NCBI GenBank assembly: GCA_002943765.1
Contig: PQWQ01000016.1
Span: 744,001-808,000 of the forward strand
Reading direction: 5' to 3'
Length of the DNA stretch: 64,000 nucleotides
Origin: Psoroptes ovis
Taxonomy: Eukaryota; Arthropoda; Arachnida; Sarcoptiformes; Psoroptidae
The notes under the pieces were generated by a model, which was not told the DNA's origin, ran no database searches, and was given only the letters and a program-made list of their open reading frames with translations. Position 1 is the stretch's first letter; every line of letters starts with the position of its first letter. Shown here piece by piece: positions 24,999 to 38,000 of this stretch. Made by a program: the position numbers and the translations under genes.

Positions 24999-26454
24999 TA
25001 CCTATTATTATATTCGTTTAGTAAATCCATGTAGTATCCTTAAAAGAACGGATAGACGTTTTGAATGTAACGCAAGATATGATTTCTGGATAATGGAAAC
25101 AATAAATAAAAATTGCGATAAGATTAATATAACATATGATGACTTTATGGAAGAAAACCGGCGAAGAAAAAGATTTGTTGGAAGTATTTTAAAAGGTACG
25201 AAATTCTTATTCGAAAATTACGATAAGGTATTACATATTGGACAAACGATAGTTGGATTTGTAACTAATTGGTTTGAACGAAAGAAAATAAAGTCATTGA
25301 AAGAAACACAAAGAAAACAGCAAGAACAAATCAAGGTTTTAATGAACTCTCAAAAAGAAATATTGAAAGAAATGGTGGACAAGTTGGATAAGATGGGCGA
25401 AATACAAATGAACAACAGAAAAACCATGGAAGATTTAATAGATGGTCTACATTATGACCTTATGGTGGGATCACAAATGGTGACTATCAGTCAAAATCTA
25501 AAAAAATTCTTTAATGAATTGGCTCGTGGTATAATCCCAATAGAATTTGAATTATTGTTTCCCGGAATCGTTACCTCCGAAGATAAATATGAACAATGGG
25601 AATTCGTTGGATGTGATTTGTCATCACATTCCGATTTAATTTTGGAATTTATACAACCTCAACCGTATGACGAATTAATTGTATATGAAAGCCATCCCTT
25701 TACTTTATATAAACAACAAGAAGATAAATTTTGTATGTACGAATACAGTGGCCCACGATACATGCTGTATAATCTAGAAAAAGATTGCGTAAAAAGACTC
25801 CATTTACATCCTCATCATAAGAAACGTTCAGAAAGTTTTATTATAAATAAATCAACAAGCTGTCAAGAGGATGATGAAATCGAAAAATTATGGGTAAAGA
25901 AATTTTGTGAAACAAAATCAAAATTCAATCAAGAAGAACTACAAATTCATTATAACAATAAATTTATTTTTGTATATTGTTACAAACAATTGATAACGAT
26001 CGAAAACATAACAAGTGAATGCGAAAACAAAATTTATAAAATCCCACAGAAGAAGGAGTTTATCGCTGGAAGTTTCCATCACAGACCATCAGTACGCAAA
26101 ACGCTGGGAAATCATTCATTCCATTTGTATGAAAACGAATTGATTGGGAAAAACTTATACAGTGGAATTTATAATTATTCGATCCAAACGAAAAACATAG
26201 ATCAATTACTAGCGGAAATGAATAATCTTGATGAACCTGAAGAAGATCGTTTTAATAAATGGTTGATGCTTATTCCAACAGGAGTCTGTTTATTGATTAT
26301 TATCGCTGGTGTACTCATCGTAATATTGAGAAGGATAAAATTGACAAAGAAGAAGAGAAAAATATTAGAACGATCGCAAGAATTCATCGAGTTGGAAAAT
26401 CAAGCTAGATCACAAGGATCAAATAGCCCAGAAGTAGATGATACCGCTGTGTAA
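24919..26454 (+). CDS. Envelope-like fusion glycoprotein (F-type), body
   Basis: 511 codons open, though the true protein probably starts in the other frame at 24879, and the first 15 or so codons here are likely not used. Features: furin-type site RRRKR (residues 81-85) followed by hydrophobic FVGSILKGTKFLF, a fusion-peptide candidate; a long Lys/Glu/Gln-rich coiled coil (about 115-170, KETQRKQQEQIKVL); cysteine-bearing ectodomain; transmembrane helix with LIPTGVCLLIIIAGVLIVIL (about 448-471); basic anchor and a cytoplasmic tail of about 40 residues. A short N-terminal subunit and a large fusion subunit are typical of baculovirus F and errantivirus envelopes. Assignment is from architecture, not from close sequence recognition. 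Confidence 0.85.
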   Translation: MGNMNPPSQILLFGKKTDHTITKELVNTYYYIRLVNPCSILKRTDRRFECNARYDFWIMETINKNCDKINITYDDFMEENRRRKRFVGSILKGTKFLFENYDKVLHIGQTIVGFVTNWFERKKIKSLKETQRKQQEQIKVLMNSQKEILKEMVDKLDKMGEIQMNNRKTMEDLIDGLHYDLMVGSQMVTISQNLKKFFNELARGIIPIEFELLFPGIVTSEDKYEQWEFVGCDLSSHSDLILEFIQPQPYDELIVYESHPFTLYKQQEDKFCMYEYSGPRYMLYNLEKDCVKRLHLHPHHKKRSESFIINKSTSCQEDDEIEKLWVKKFCETKSKFNQEELQIHYNNKFIFVYCYKQLITIENITSECENKIYKIPQKKEFIAGSFHHRPSVRKTLGNHSFHLYENELIGKNLYSGIYNYSIQTKNIDQLLAEMNNLDEPEEDRFNKWLMLIPTGVCLLIIIAGVLIVILRRIKLTKKKRKILERSQEFIELENQARSQGSNSPEVDDTAV

Positions 26455-26521
26455 ACGAAATTGATGTCAATCCAAAATAAAGTTGCGCTTTTTCACCCCC
26501 CCCCGTATTGTTTTTTTTTTT

Positions 26522-26531
26522 AGAGGGGAGA
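26522..26531 (+). other. Polypurine tract of the LTR element
   Basis: AGAGGGGAGA sits directly against the 3' LTR and follows a run of T (26511-26521). This is the place and composition expected for the plus-strand primer of reverse transcription. A C8 run lies about 20 bases upstream. Confidence 0.85.
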
Positions 26532-26865
26532 TGTAATAGAAATGGTAGTTATTGATCTAAAGAGATGTTATTTAACATCATTAATTTTTAAATCGTTAGC
26601 TTAATGATGATAATGTTTAGCTGATTACCATATTTGGCAAAAATTCCAATCTAATCACATTGGCTAAACATGCACATCATTATGATTTAAAGTATTCAAA
26701 ACATCCTCGATTTAATTACCTTTCTATCACATTCCTTTCTCATAATGTATATATTTTCCGTCATTTTAATCAAAATTGTCAATTTTGTCAATTATTATTC
26801 AGTCAGTCGTTATTTTCATCAAATGTTGTCATTATCATTTTTTATCAATAAATAAAACTTTTACG

Positions 26866-26898
<33 letters not shown>

Positions 26899-26980
26899 TG
26901 TTGTTGTGTCAAAAATTTATTTCGTGAAAAAAGAAAGTTAAATTCAACCAAAATTGCGCTCACCACCACGTATATCTTAT
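26532..26980 (+). repeat. 3' LTR
   Basis: 449 bp, the same sequence as the 5' LTR with two more A in the homopolymer (26866-26896). It is preceded directly by the purine tract AGAGGGGAGA and followed by the target duplication AAATA. Confidence 0.95.
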
Positions 26981-26985
26981 AAATA
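26981..26985. repeat. Target-site duplication, right copy (AAATA)
   Basis: Right-hand copy of the 5-bp duplication. It confirms that both element ends come from one integration event rather than from recombination between two elements. Confidence 0.75.
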
Positions 26986-27135
26986 TTATCAGAATTGTAA
27001 CATCTATTCATTCAATTCATTATATTCATTTAGTATTATTATTTGAGATTAAAATGTTTTTGAAAATGTTTTTTTTTTTTGGGTGTGAAAATGAATAAAG
27101 GAATGAATTTACAATTTTGGAATCATTACAAATTT

Positions 27136-27217
27136 CTAGGCTGTCCAAAAAGTTCTTGCCAATTTTCTCATAGCAATTCTATTCGATTAATCGGAATGAA
27201 CTTTTCGGACAGCCTAA
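27136..27217. mobile_element. Palindromic mariner-like MITE, copy 9
   Basis: 82 bp just right of the LTR element: CTAGGCTGTCCAAAAAGTTC ... GAACTTTTCGGACAGCCTAA. Both ends share the GGCTGTCC/GGACAGCC change relative to the GGTTGTCC majority. Confidence 0.88.
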
Positions 27218-30200
27218 TGTATTAATACAAATTGCAATCATTACAATCTCATTGATATTTTTAATGGGGAAACAATTTGCGTGTATTTGTATGCTGTGCC
27301 CCCTTATTTTTTCTGAAATTACTTTTGATGATTTATTTACTTCATTTATTTTATTTATTTATTTGTAAGATCTTTGTTTATTTACGATTCACAAAATTCT
27401 AGAAATCCAATTTCATACAGGAAACATTTTGAAATTTGAAATGAAATGAAATGACTGAATAATACAAGCAAAGTGAATGTATTTTTTTTGCATTTGATAT
27501 CGGTTATAAAAAGCAATTTGAATTTATTTATTCATTTATTTATATTTGAATTCGAAGGAATCAATATTCAAGTAGAAATAGTAGAATAAATGATTTCAAG
27601 CTCAATCAAATTCAATTTGATTTTTTTTTCGATTTAATCTTTGTTTTGATTCTAATTCTTGTACTATTCTATTCTGAAGAATCCAACAAGAATTTTCGAA
27701 GGATTAAGTTATTATTATTTCATTCAATTGTTATTCGATTTGATTCATTTGATTTGATTTGATTATTTCGCATAAATCCTTGCTGTTTCTAGTTGAAACA
27801 AATGAAATGGAATCGATAAAAATCAATGTTTACATGTTTGTTTGTTTGGTAAAGCATTCAAAATCATTGAAATTTGAACATATCGATGTTCAAATCATTG
27901 TCCTAATAATGTTTTTCGAGTCCATGAAACATATTGTCCAAGCAATTTTCGTGGACATAAAACATGTTATGGTTCGCCTAGAAAACATTCGTTTCAATGA
28001 ATCAGTGATTCATTCCCAAATGAATAATTCAAGGGTATTTTCGAGTATTCAATTAATTTCAAAATTTCAAAAAACAAAGTGAATCAATTTTGGTAATTTT
28101 AAATTAATTCATTTTTGTTCTTGGTTCCACCGATCATAGGTTATGGCCTTGTTATTTATATTTTATTGGTTTATTGTTGGCCATGTTTTCGGCGTTGCTT
28201 GTTTTGTGGTAATATTTAAAAAAAAAAAAAAAAATCAATGTCATTTTTGAATTTTTGAATTTGAATATTTTCGTCTTGTTTCTGATTATTATCAATGATT
28301 GTCAATCAATTCAAAATAATTTGAAATAACATTGAATATGAATAATACTCTCTGAATTACATGAGTGTTTTTGGTTAGATAAAACCATATTCATTTATTC
28401 ATATTCATACATACATTCACACATACATAGATCAACCATTCAATACATACATCAACCAATCAATTCATACAGAAATTGAAAATAATATCCATGTATGCAT
28501 TTACTTCAGTTCAAAACAAATATTCTACATATAAAAACAGTTGTATATACAAATATTTCAGTGTTTATTGGACCCTTAACCCTAATCTAAGTCTAAATCT
28601 ATAACCCTGAACAACAACAACGACCAGCAGCAGCAACAGCAGCAGCAAAAACAATTGACTGTGTGGTTTGATGTTGTTGTCGTTGTCGTCGTCGTCAATC
28701 GTTGATGATGTCGATGACGATGATGATGGTGTTATGTCGTATGTATTTGAATTTGCAATTTTGCAAATTGTATTTGTTCCAAGGAAACCAACGTTATTTC
28801 GGTGTTTTATGTTTGGCCGTTTAATTTCATTTTGGCAAATTTTCGTTCGAGATCAAATGATGCTGATAATCATCATGCCAACACCATCAGTCATATGGTT
28901 GTTTGTTCGTTTGTTTTTTTGACGGTGACGATATCATCAAACCAAATCGAACGAACGAAACGAACACCAAACGATGGCCAAAATATACGACCCTTCACTT
29001 TTATAATTTCAGTTTCTAATCAATCAGTTGATCAATCGATTGGCTGATTGATCAATTTGAAATTTTTTATTTTAATTTTCGTAAAACACACAAACACACA
29101 CAAATAAACATTCATTTATTAATTGTCCAAAAACGACAATTAACGTCCGCAGATGAGAACAAAAAAAGGGACAAATGTATTGAATACATGTGACAGGATT
29201 GAAAGCTGAGTTGAGTTGAATTGTTTTTGAAAATTGTACTACGACAATCTTACTGCTGCTGTACCATTGAAAATATGATAAGTGAAACAATTTAGAAATT
29301 TTAGAAAATTTAAAACAATTTCAAATTTTTAAAAATAAGTAAAACTTATCGACAAGAACCATAAACCATAAACCACAGGAAATTGATTGATCAAATTGAT
29401 TGATAGTGTCGTTTGATGCCACGAGTAAATTGATTGAGCTGAAAAAAAATTAAGACCCTTTTAAATTACCCTTGATATTTTATATTTAAAATTTAAATTG
29501 AAGAATTTTAAATATTACAAATTATTATTACTGTATAAGGCTGTATGACCTTTGAGCTATTATTGAAGAATTTTAGCTAGAAAAAAATACAGCGAAATTT
29601 AAACATGATTTTTGATAAAAATGAATTAAGAAGTAATTAAATTGACAAATTAAACAAATGCCAAAACCAAATGCCAAACGACCGAGCCGTAAACATGAAT
29701 CCATAATGAATTTATTTCAAATTTGAAATTTTCTATGGATGTGTTTGAATGTAAATGTTCATATTGTTGGCCAAAAAAAAAAAAATGGCAAAGATTGTGT
29801 GTTTTCAAAGTCTAGACTTTTTGTTTTATTTTCAAAAATTGAAATCTTAAGATGATGATTGAAGATGATGATGATCATCATCATCATTTGTTATCATTAT
29901 TTTTGAATTGAAATTTCAATTGAAATGAGCTGAATCAACCGAAAATAACTAAACTAAACTAAACTGAACGACAAGTAACAAACACTAACTGAACCTTTGA
30001 AGCTTTATCACCACCAAATACATACATACATTCAAACAAACACATTTTGAAATGATAATGGGTTTGTTATCTGTTCATATATGTTTGTTTGGTTACATTT
30101 GTTTTTCTTTTTGAGCCAAAACAAATGCTGCACATATAAGACGATTGATGAAATCTTTAAAAATAATCTTCAATAACCAACAACCAACAAACAAATGCTT

Positions 30201-32040
30201 AGACATAGGGCTTATCTAATCTATGATAATAATAGCATTCATTCATTTTTATTATGATAACATTGACCAGCAATAACCACATGAAAACTTGTACACGCGA
30301 AATTTTTTTTTTTTTTTTGCCCAGAAGTATTTCAACAAATTAAGAATTGAAGAAAAACCGAAAAACGACAAGAAAATTGTCGCCAATAGCGTCGTCAGCG
30401 TCAGAGATAAGCCAATGTTTATGGTCGTTTGCTGCTGCTGCTGCTGTTTGCTCGGTTCTTTGATTTTCTAAGGTTTTTCGCTGGCTTCGGCTTCGGATGA
30501 TGAATATGCATTTATTGGTTAGCATTGAAAAATATTCAAAGATAATAATGTACACACCAGTAATTGTGTTTGTTGTTTTGTTCTTTGACTAATTTTTGAC
30601 AAGTAAATCTTGCTTGGTTTTTGATGATTTTGAAAAGATAATTTGACCAATGAATTTTCTTGGATATTTCTTTGAATTTTTTTAAGATTTCAGCCTCGAA
30701 AAGAACAAATCTACACGTGCTTTGTGTCTGTCTGTATGAATTTTATCAGTGATTCGACATGCACACACACACACACAAACACTTGTTGCCACACACTCAT
30801 CTTAGACAAATCTTAGATTCTTGTATTTGTTTGCTTGAATATTTGTGTATGTTTGCATATGGTCAAAGATGTTTTGGCCACAAAAAAGCAATTGCCAATT
30901 CAAAGTCAAGTGTTTGGTGGGAAAATTGACAAAACAACCATGCCATTCAAATAATGATAAACATTACATCACAATTTTGGCAATCAACTTCGATCAATCG
31001 CAGAAAATTTGATCATTATCGATAATGATAATGAAGACAAGTTTATTTATTTCTCTCAGTTTGACGATGATGTCAACAAATCATTTAGACAAGTATCAAT
31101 TTTCAAAGGTTTTCAGTGGCTTCATACATTTCAATTTTCTTCCATTGAAATTCAATACACATTCATTCTCGTTTCGTCAGTCAGTCACCGAGCGAATCAT
31201 TTTATAATTAATCAATCAATCAATCTATTTATTAATCAATCAAATAGATATAATGATGTATTTTAATTATTTCATCAACATTGAATGGCTGTAAAGTCGA
31301 GAAATTTTTCTCACCATCTCTTTTTGAATGGTGTCATGGTGTGAAATTTCACTTGAAAATGCCAGAGGTCATATTTATCAAGTGTTTTTTTTTTGAAGTT
31401 GGCCAAAAGGTAACAACCTAACAATTTATGTACATCACATACAGGCGAATGAATTCATTTGATTCAGGTGAATCATTTTGAGCATCGAATCAATCATCGA
31501 TTTCAATGATATTTGAATTCATTGATATCGACACGAATATTAGCTTTGCAGATGTGGCTGCATTGAAAAATTGTCCAAAAACAAAATATCGAAATCAAAT
31601 CAAATATCGAATTGTTTAATTAATCATTGATTTTTCCAATCAATTTCAATGGTGATTTTTTCAATTGTACATTAATTGTATGAATTGAAATTTGCCAAAG
31701 AAAAAAATGAATCAAACAATGACATTTCAAGGCTATTTCATCAATGTGGTTGTACGGTGGATGGCTTGAAATTTTCAAACTAAAATATTTTGAAAATCAA
31801 AGCAAAAAAAAATTCCGTTTCCTTTTGCTGATTGAAATCACAAGTGAAATGTTTTTTTTTTTTTTTGTGTTTTTGGTTTCAGAATTCAGTAGAATAATAA
31901 TCACAAGATTTATTTAAGTAAAATGAAATGAAAGGAAATCGTTCGAGGATATCCGTTTCTTTGGCTGATTTTGATATTTGTATTTTGAATGTCGATTTCA
32001 GACTTGAAAAATAAGAAGAAAACATTCAAAATGAATTGAA

Positions 32041-32070
32041 TTTTCAATTTTCTTATAAGAAAATTGAAAA
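32041..32070. repeat. Perfect 30-bp palindrome
   Basis: TTTTCAATTTTCTTA followed at once by its reverse complement, with no loop. It is not a MITE copy. Confidence 0.9.
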
Positions 32071-34969
32071 ATTTTCAATATGAAAACCTTTTCATCATAA
32101 GAATTGTTTAAGAAAAATTTTTGATTTATCAAAAAATGATATTTGTTCAAATGTGTCAAGTTTGATCAAGGCTCATTGTAAGTTTTTCAAAGAAATTTGA
32201 AATGCTTCTGAAAACGGAATCGGTTTTTGAAATTGAAGCTTGAATAGCTTTGAATTGCCTTCTGAAAAAAAAAACCATTTAAATTATGTTCAAATCAAGT
32301 GACATTTTTGATAATGCATACACACAATAATACACATTCAAACGACCAAGATGCTAAGATTCAAAGATTCAAAGATGCTACGATGTATCTTCTGATGTAT
32401 TTTTTTCTTTGAATTTAAATTGAGTTGTTATCAGTAATAATTACAATATTTTTGGCCATGTTTATTCATGTTTATACATGTAATATCATTTCAAAGCCTT
32501 CACGATTCACCTTTCAATCTGTCCATCTTGAAAATGTTTACCTTTATGCATAATCTATGACAATCGACAATCATTTGTCCATGCTGATAATGTGCATTTA
32601 CGGCTGTGATTTTTCCGAAATACGAAAAAATGTATTTGAATTTCTTTGATTCATATTTGACAAATGACATTTATTTTTTTTCCGAAATTCATTCAAACGA
32701 TCTGATGATCAATTGAATGACGTCCATTTGAAATATGCCGTCCAATATGAATTCATTGATTATCAAAAAATTCATTTAAAAAGATGACATAGTCGACATC
32801 CGTAACAATGTTTTTGTTTGGCCAATCTCAAAGCCATAATATTGGCGTATCACATATTGTAAATTGTGATGCTTTGAATGGTTATTTTCAAATGATTATT
32901 TCGATAGTTATTTCGGCCATAAAACAGTAGTTGTGGCCTTAGTAATAATAACGATATTGATAATAGCGATGATGATAATTACAAAGATGCCGAATTGAAA
33001 AAATAAATGAATGAATGAAATATTTTTATATTTTGACCAGATCAAATGATAATTGTAATCATAATAATCGTAATTATTACGATTATCATTGCGAATGAAT
33101 ACACAAAAAAAATGTATCAATCAATCAAATCAAAGCAGATCAAAATCAAAATCAAAAAACAAATAGCAGCACTTTACGATGTTATCGCATGGTAAATTGT
33201 CATTCATTTGAAAAATGAATTTTCAAATGAACTTTTTCAATATGAAACGATATGATAATGAATGTGATTTGTGTTGATATTGATGACACATGTGGACATT
33301 GTGTGGCAAATATGACATTTTATTCCATGATTGCCATGCTTCAAACGATGTCATTCGATTGTTGCCCGAAAATTTATTTGATCTTGTATCGTTTGATCAT
33401 TTTGATTAGCTTCATTTCGGGTTTTCTTGTTGTTATTTTCAATTGCGAAATCTCAAATGAACAAATACAAATATATATTCAATGTATCTAAATGCATTTT
33501 TAATGTCTTTTTTAGCAGGTAAATTATTTATTATGATCATCATTATCTTTATTGCTATTATCATCATTGCTATTATCACTGTTATTATCAACATTATTAT
33601 GATGATATTAATGTAAATATTAATGTTTGAAAAAATGTATCTTAAAAATGTATTTCAAAGGTATTTCAAAGACATTTCTAAGACATTTCTTGGACATTTC
33701 TTCTTCTCAAAAATATTTCATTTCGCAAATGAATATTTGAGGGAACAAATATTTCAATTTTCAAAGATTTTTTGATCAAAGACAATTGACAATTATGTCG
33801 GCTATCATTGAATATCAGTGAATGGTTCAATTTGAAATATGCTTCGGTGTTATGATGCTGTTTGCTTATTTGAATTTTTCCGAAATTTCTCCAAGTTTTT
33901 AATCTTTGAATTTGTTAAGGCATGTGCCATTTAATGGTCATCATCATCATCTAGAAATAAATAAACATTAATTTCAAATTAATGAGAATAAATATAAATG
34001 AAAACCCATTGAATATCAATCATTTCTGTTGATGATAATAATCTGAAAATAATTCAAATATTTAAATATATATATTTAAACATTGATATTTATGATCATT
34101 CAGCTCATTTTTGTATTCAAAGTTTGTCCAAAGATTGTTCAATCATAAGTAATTAATCATTTCTTCTGATATCTTTGAAATCAGAAGAGAAATCAGAAGA
34201 AATCAAAGAGATTTAAGATTTTTTCAATTGATTTTCATTGATTTTTAATGTTTCAAGTAATCAGCTTGATTACATCAGCTTGATCGCATCCAACCAGCCG
34301 AAGACAAATCTGAAAATTCAAACAATTTCTTCTTCGTGTGTCTATGTATGTATGTATGGCTCTGAAATGAGCCAAGAAAATTGAAATATTTCCATTTTCT
34401 TAAAATAAACAGTATTATACACATGAATATGAATAAGAAAAATGTTCACAAATGATATTTGCTTTTGCACAATCTTATATCATTATTATGATGATCATCA
34501 TCATTATCATTATTATCATTATCATTATTATATAATATTTGAATCTATATTAAAAATACACACACAAAGACATTGTAAATGGATAGCGAATGACAATACT
34601 AAATATCTGAAAATATCCATTATCGAAATATTACAACCAAAAAAAAAAATCTTATATATGTCTTTGTATGTAATGATACACACACACATATAATGATAAT
34701 GATGATGATATATTCTCTCATATTGTCTCATTATGTGTTGAACATGGCAAAGCTAAATAGCTCAAAATAATGGCTAAATGTTAGATTATGGAACCAGTCC
34801 AGAACCAACCAACCATTCGACCAGTCGCCAGTCGATCGACCGACCAACCAAATCATGTAAGATCATGAAATTATCATCATTATCATCATCATCATCATCA
34901 TTAGTTGAAATGGTCCCGCGAAATAATCGAAATTATCATCGTTTAAATGACATTGTTAATGATAATTCT

Positions 34970-35003
34970 TGGCCAGAATTTTCTTTCAAGAAAATTCTGG
35001 CCA
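34970..35003. repeat. Perfect hairpin, 16-bp stem
   Basis: TGGCCAGAATTTTCTT, a TC loop, then its exact reverse complement. It is not related to the MITE arms. Confidence 0.9.
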
Positions 35004-38000
35004 CCACCAAAATTCTAAAGATGAGATAAAACTCGATCAACTATGGGCTATTTCTCACCCTTAGATCAAAGATATATCTCCATGTCTTCTTCTTCGTTGC
35101 TATTTCATTTGTTCAAATTTCAGAATTTCATATTTCCATCTATTTCCATTTTTCAAATTCTTTGGTGTGGCTCTGTTGAATCAACACACACACACAAATA
35201 GCTTCTCAAATGATTTATGACAATAAAATATTGCAAGTTATTGTCAATATTACAATTACAATTATTATTATTTGTGAATCGTTGTTACACCAAAAGTAGA
35301 ATGAAGAAATTTCAATTCAAATAATCCATTTTCGATTCAAGAAAAATGGAAACGAATGGAAACGAAACACAAAATGAATTAAATGGAATTGAATTTTGAC
35401 TTCCAAATCGAAGAATGGATATTCTTTATATTTTTTTTCTTGTTTATTTACCAACGATTTATTTTGTAAAATATTTTCCTGTCAAATTTGGAAAATTGAA
35501 CGAAATTCAATGGAATTCATACGGAATTGAATGGTGAAAGTTAAGCAAAAGCAAAACGAAATGAAATGATTCTACCATCAAACAAACAATTGAACGAATA
35601 AATGAAACGAAATGAAAATAAATGTTTTTGCCATCATTTATTTGGTGCCATTTCTTTGTATGGTTGGTGTGTGTGTGTTGGCAATGGCAGGGCCAAACAC
35701 AATGAAGAAAATATACGAACAAAGAAAAATTCAAGTTTCAAGATAAGAAAACGAAACGAAACAAAACGAAACAAATAAAAACATTTGCCATCATCATCAT
35801 TATCATCATCAATCGATGTTGTATTTTGTTTGATGCTGAAGAATACTAAGAAGAATACAAATATTACGGCCAAGATGACACATGAACGCATTTCGGGAGA
35901 GGAAAATCATTCGGGGAAACACACATTCGGCGAAACATTTGAAATGAAAACATCTTCGACGACCGAACTCGAAGATTCGGGACCGATTCATTTGGCAGAC
36001 CATTCCTTGGTTGAAAACTAAGATGGTGGAATCAAAAACAAAGTAAAATGAATTGAAGAAATCTATGTATGAATATGGATGGATGGATTCAGTGGGCCGA
36101 TTCAGGCAAATGGCAAAATGCCATTCCATCTTTGCCATCGAATTATTTGCCATTTTTCCATTATTCTTTTTTTTTTTTTTTTTTTGAAAAAATGAAAATT
36201 CAAAAAAAAGATAAGAATTGAATTTTTGAATTGTTCATTGTGTGATTGTTTGTTTGTGTGATTGTATTCATTTGTATGAAGGCTTTTCATTGAATGCGAA
36301 ACCATTTTCTGCCCAAATATTTCGCCCATACTTTCATGTGTGTGTGTGTGTATTTCAATGTAAGAATAATATTCGAGAGAAAAGATTCGGGCGAAAATAA
36401 CAAAAGAATTTCTTCGATTCTTTGTTATTTTTCAAACAAATAAACAAACAAACACTGAAAGTTAGACTGATTTGCCATAAAAGTTGTGTGTTTGCAATTT
36501 GGTTTCACTATTTGGTTTCGCTTGGTGCCAATGCAAAGTCAATGGGGCTCGTAGTCCCCTGTACATACACAATGGAATATGTGTTCCAATGTATTTCAAA
36601 ATATATTTGCACTGAATGAATGATACGAACATTGATTTTGGGTGCACCACCCTGGCTGATAAGAAATCACGAAATCAAGAATTCGAAGAATTTCTTTGGC
36701 CAAATTTTTTCCATTTTTTTTCGGTCCAAACAATAATAATAATGATAAAAGATGAATGAATATTGCTGTCATTGAAAATTTCAACCTTTTCCAAACTGAT
36801 TTCCATTGATTTCCATTGATTTTCCCCTGATTTCACTGATTTCCATTTGCCATTTCGATTTCGGCGCATAGAATTCCGCGGAATTCAATGGAAATAAACA
36901 GATTTAATCCAGCAAAGAATCAGACAAATCAAAGATTATTCAAGCCGATAAGGCTTTGACAATCTATTGCTTTGAACTCGATTCCGTTCGGCTTTTTCAA
37001 AGGGTTAAAGCTTTGAATTTTTCCATTTTTTTTCACGGAAAATCTTTAGCCAGAAAAAGTGACATGAAAAATATGTCAAATCATTCATTTATTCAGCCAA
37101 ATTCTTAGATTCCAATCATTTTCAAATGACTTTGAAATGTATTTTTAATATTTTCATCTCCTCATTTCAATTCAATCCGATTCAATTTAACTCAATCTAA
37201 CTTATTCATTTACTCGTTAGAAATTCATTTGCTTTAACTAATATGACTAGTGTATGGAGCCAAAAAAATAAAAAAATAAAAACATTGAATCCAAACACAA
37301 ACAAGATCTATATTTGATTAATGTAAATGATGATAATTAATGATTATCATTTGATGATGATGATGATGATGATGTTATGAACTTAATGAATGAACAAGAA
37401 ATTTTAAGTCAATTGCTTACGAATGATTGTTCGATGCTTTTGATATATTTAGTATCATTATTACGTGCATTTTTCTCGTTGAAAAAATTCTTTCCGAATC
37501 GAAATTCTCCAGAATTCCTTTTCATTGAATTCTTCTTAATCATTTGATTATTCGGAAACACACATATATATACAGACAGACAGATTCAGAAAGACATTTA
37601 TTCTTTCAAAGAATAAGAATTCTTAGTGCATGCGTCAAACATATGACGGAAAACATTGACGGAATCATTTCAAACATCCATTTGAATGTATTTGAATGAA
37701 TCTGAACATTTCTGAGTATATCTCTGAATATATCTGACTGTGTGTGTGTGTAGCACGATGGACACACCAACATTTCTTCCTTGAAATGTTACACAAACGA
37801 AACTGAATGAAATAATTCCCTGATAAAAATTCTAGAAATTCTTTGAAATATAAAAAGAATAAACTTGGCATTCGTAGCATTACATTGATTCATTTATTTA
37901 TTTATTTGATTCTACTCCACTTTTCCCATTCTAATACTAACTTTGATCCAATCACAATGATACAATTCATACACAATGATACAATTCATACACAATCAAT

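Larger units (their letters stand above)
19837..26980 (+). mobile_element. Complete young LTR retrotransposon with envelope-like gene (Ty3/gypsy pol, BEL-like gag)
   Basis: A 7144-bp element bounded by 447/449-bp direct repeats that begin TGTAATAG, flanked by the 5-bp duplication AAATA (19832-19836 and 26981-26985). Order: LTR, 37-bp leader, gag-protease-RT-RNase H-integrase, rest of integrase in another frame, envelope-like frame, polypurine tract, LTR. The LTRs appear identical apart from two extra A in one homopolymer, so the insertion is very recent. Two +1 frame breaks (near 24362-24367 and near 24961-24967) make the copy look non-autonomous unless they are sequencing errors. Superfamily by RT/RNase H is Ty3/gypsy; envelope presence makes it errantivirus-like in organisation. 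Confidence 0.96.

Noticed and set aside
28570..28612. Telomere-like CCCTAA/CCTTAACCC stretch
   Set aside because: Only two or three degenerate units (CTTAACCCTAATCTAAG); no tandem array.
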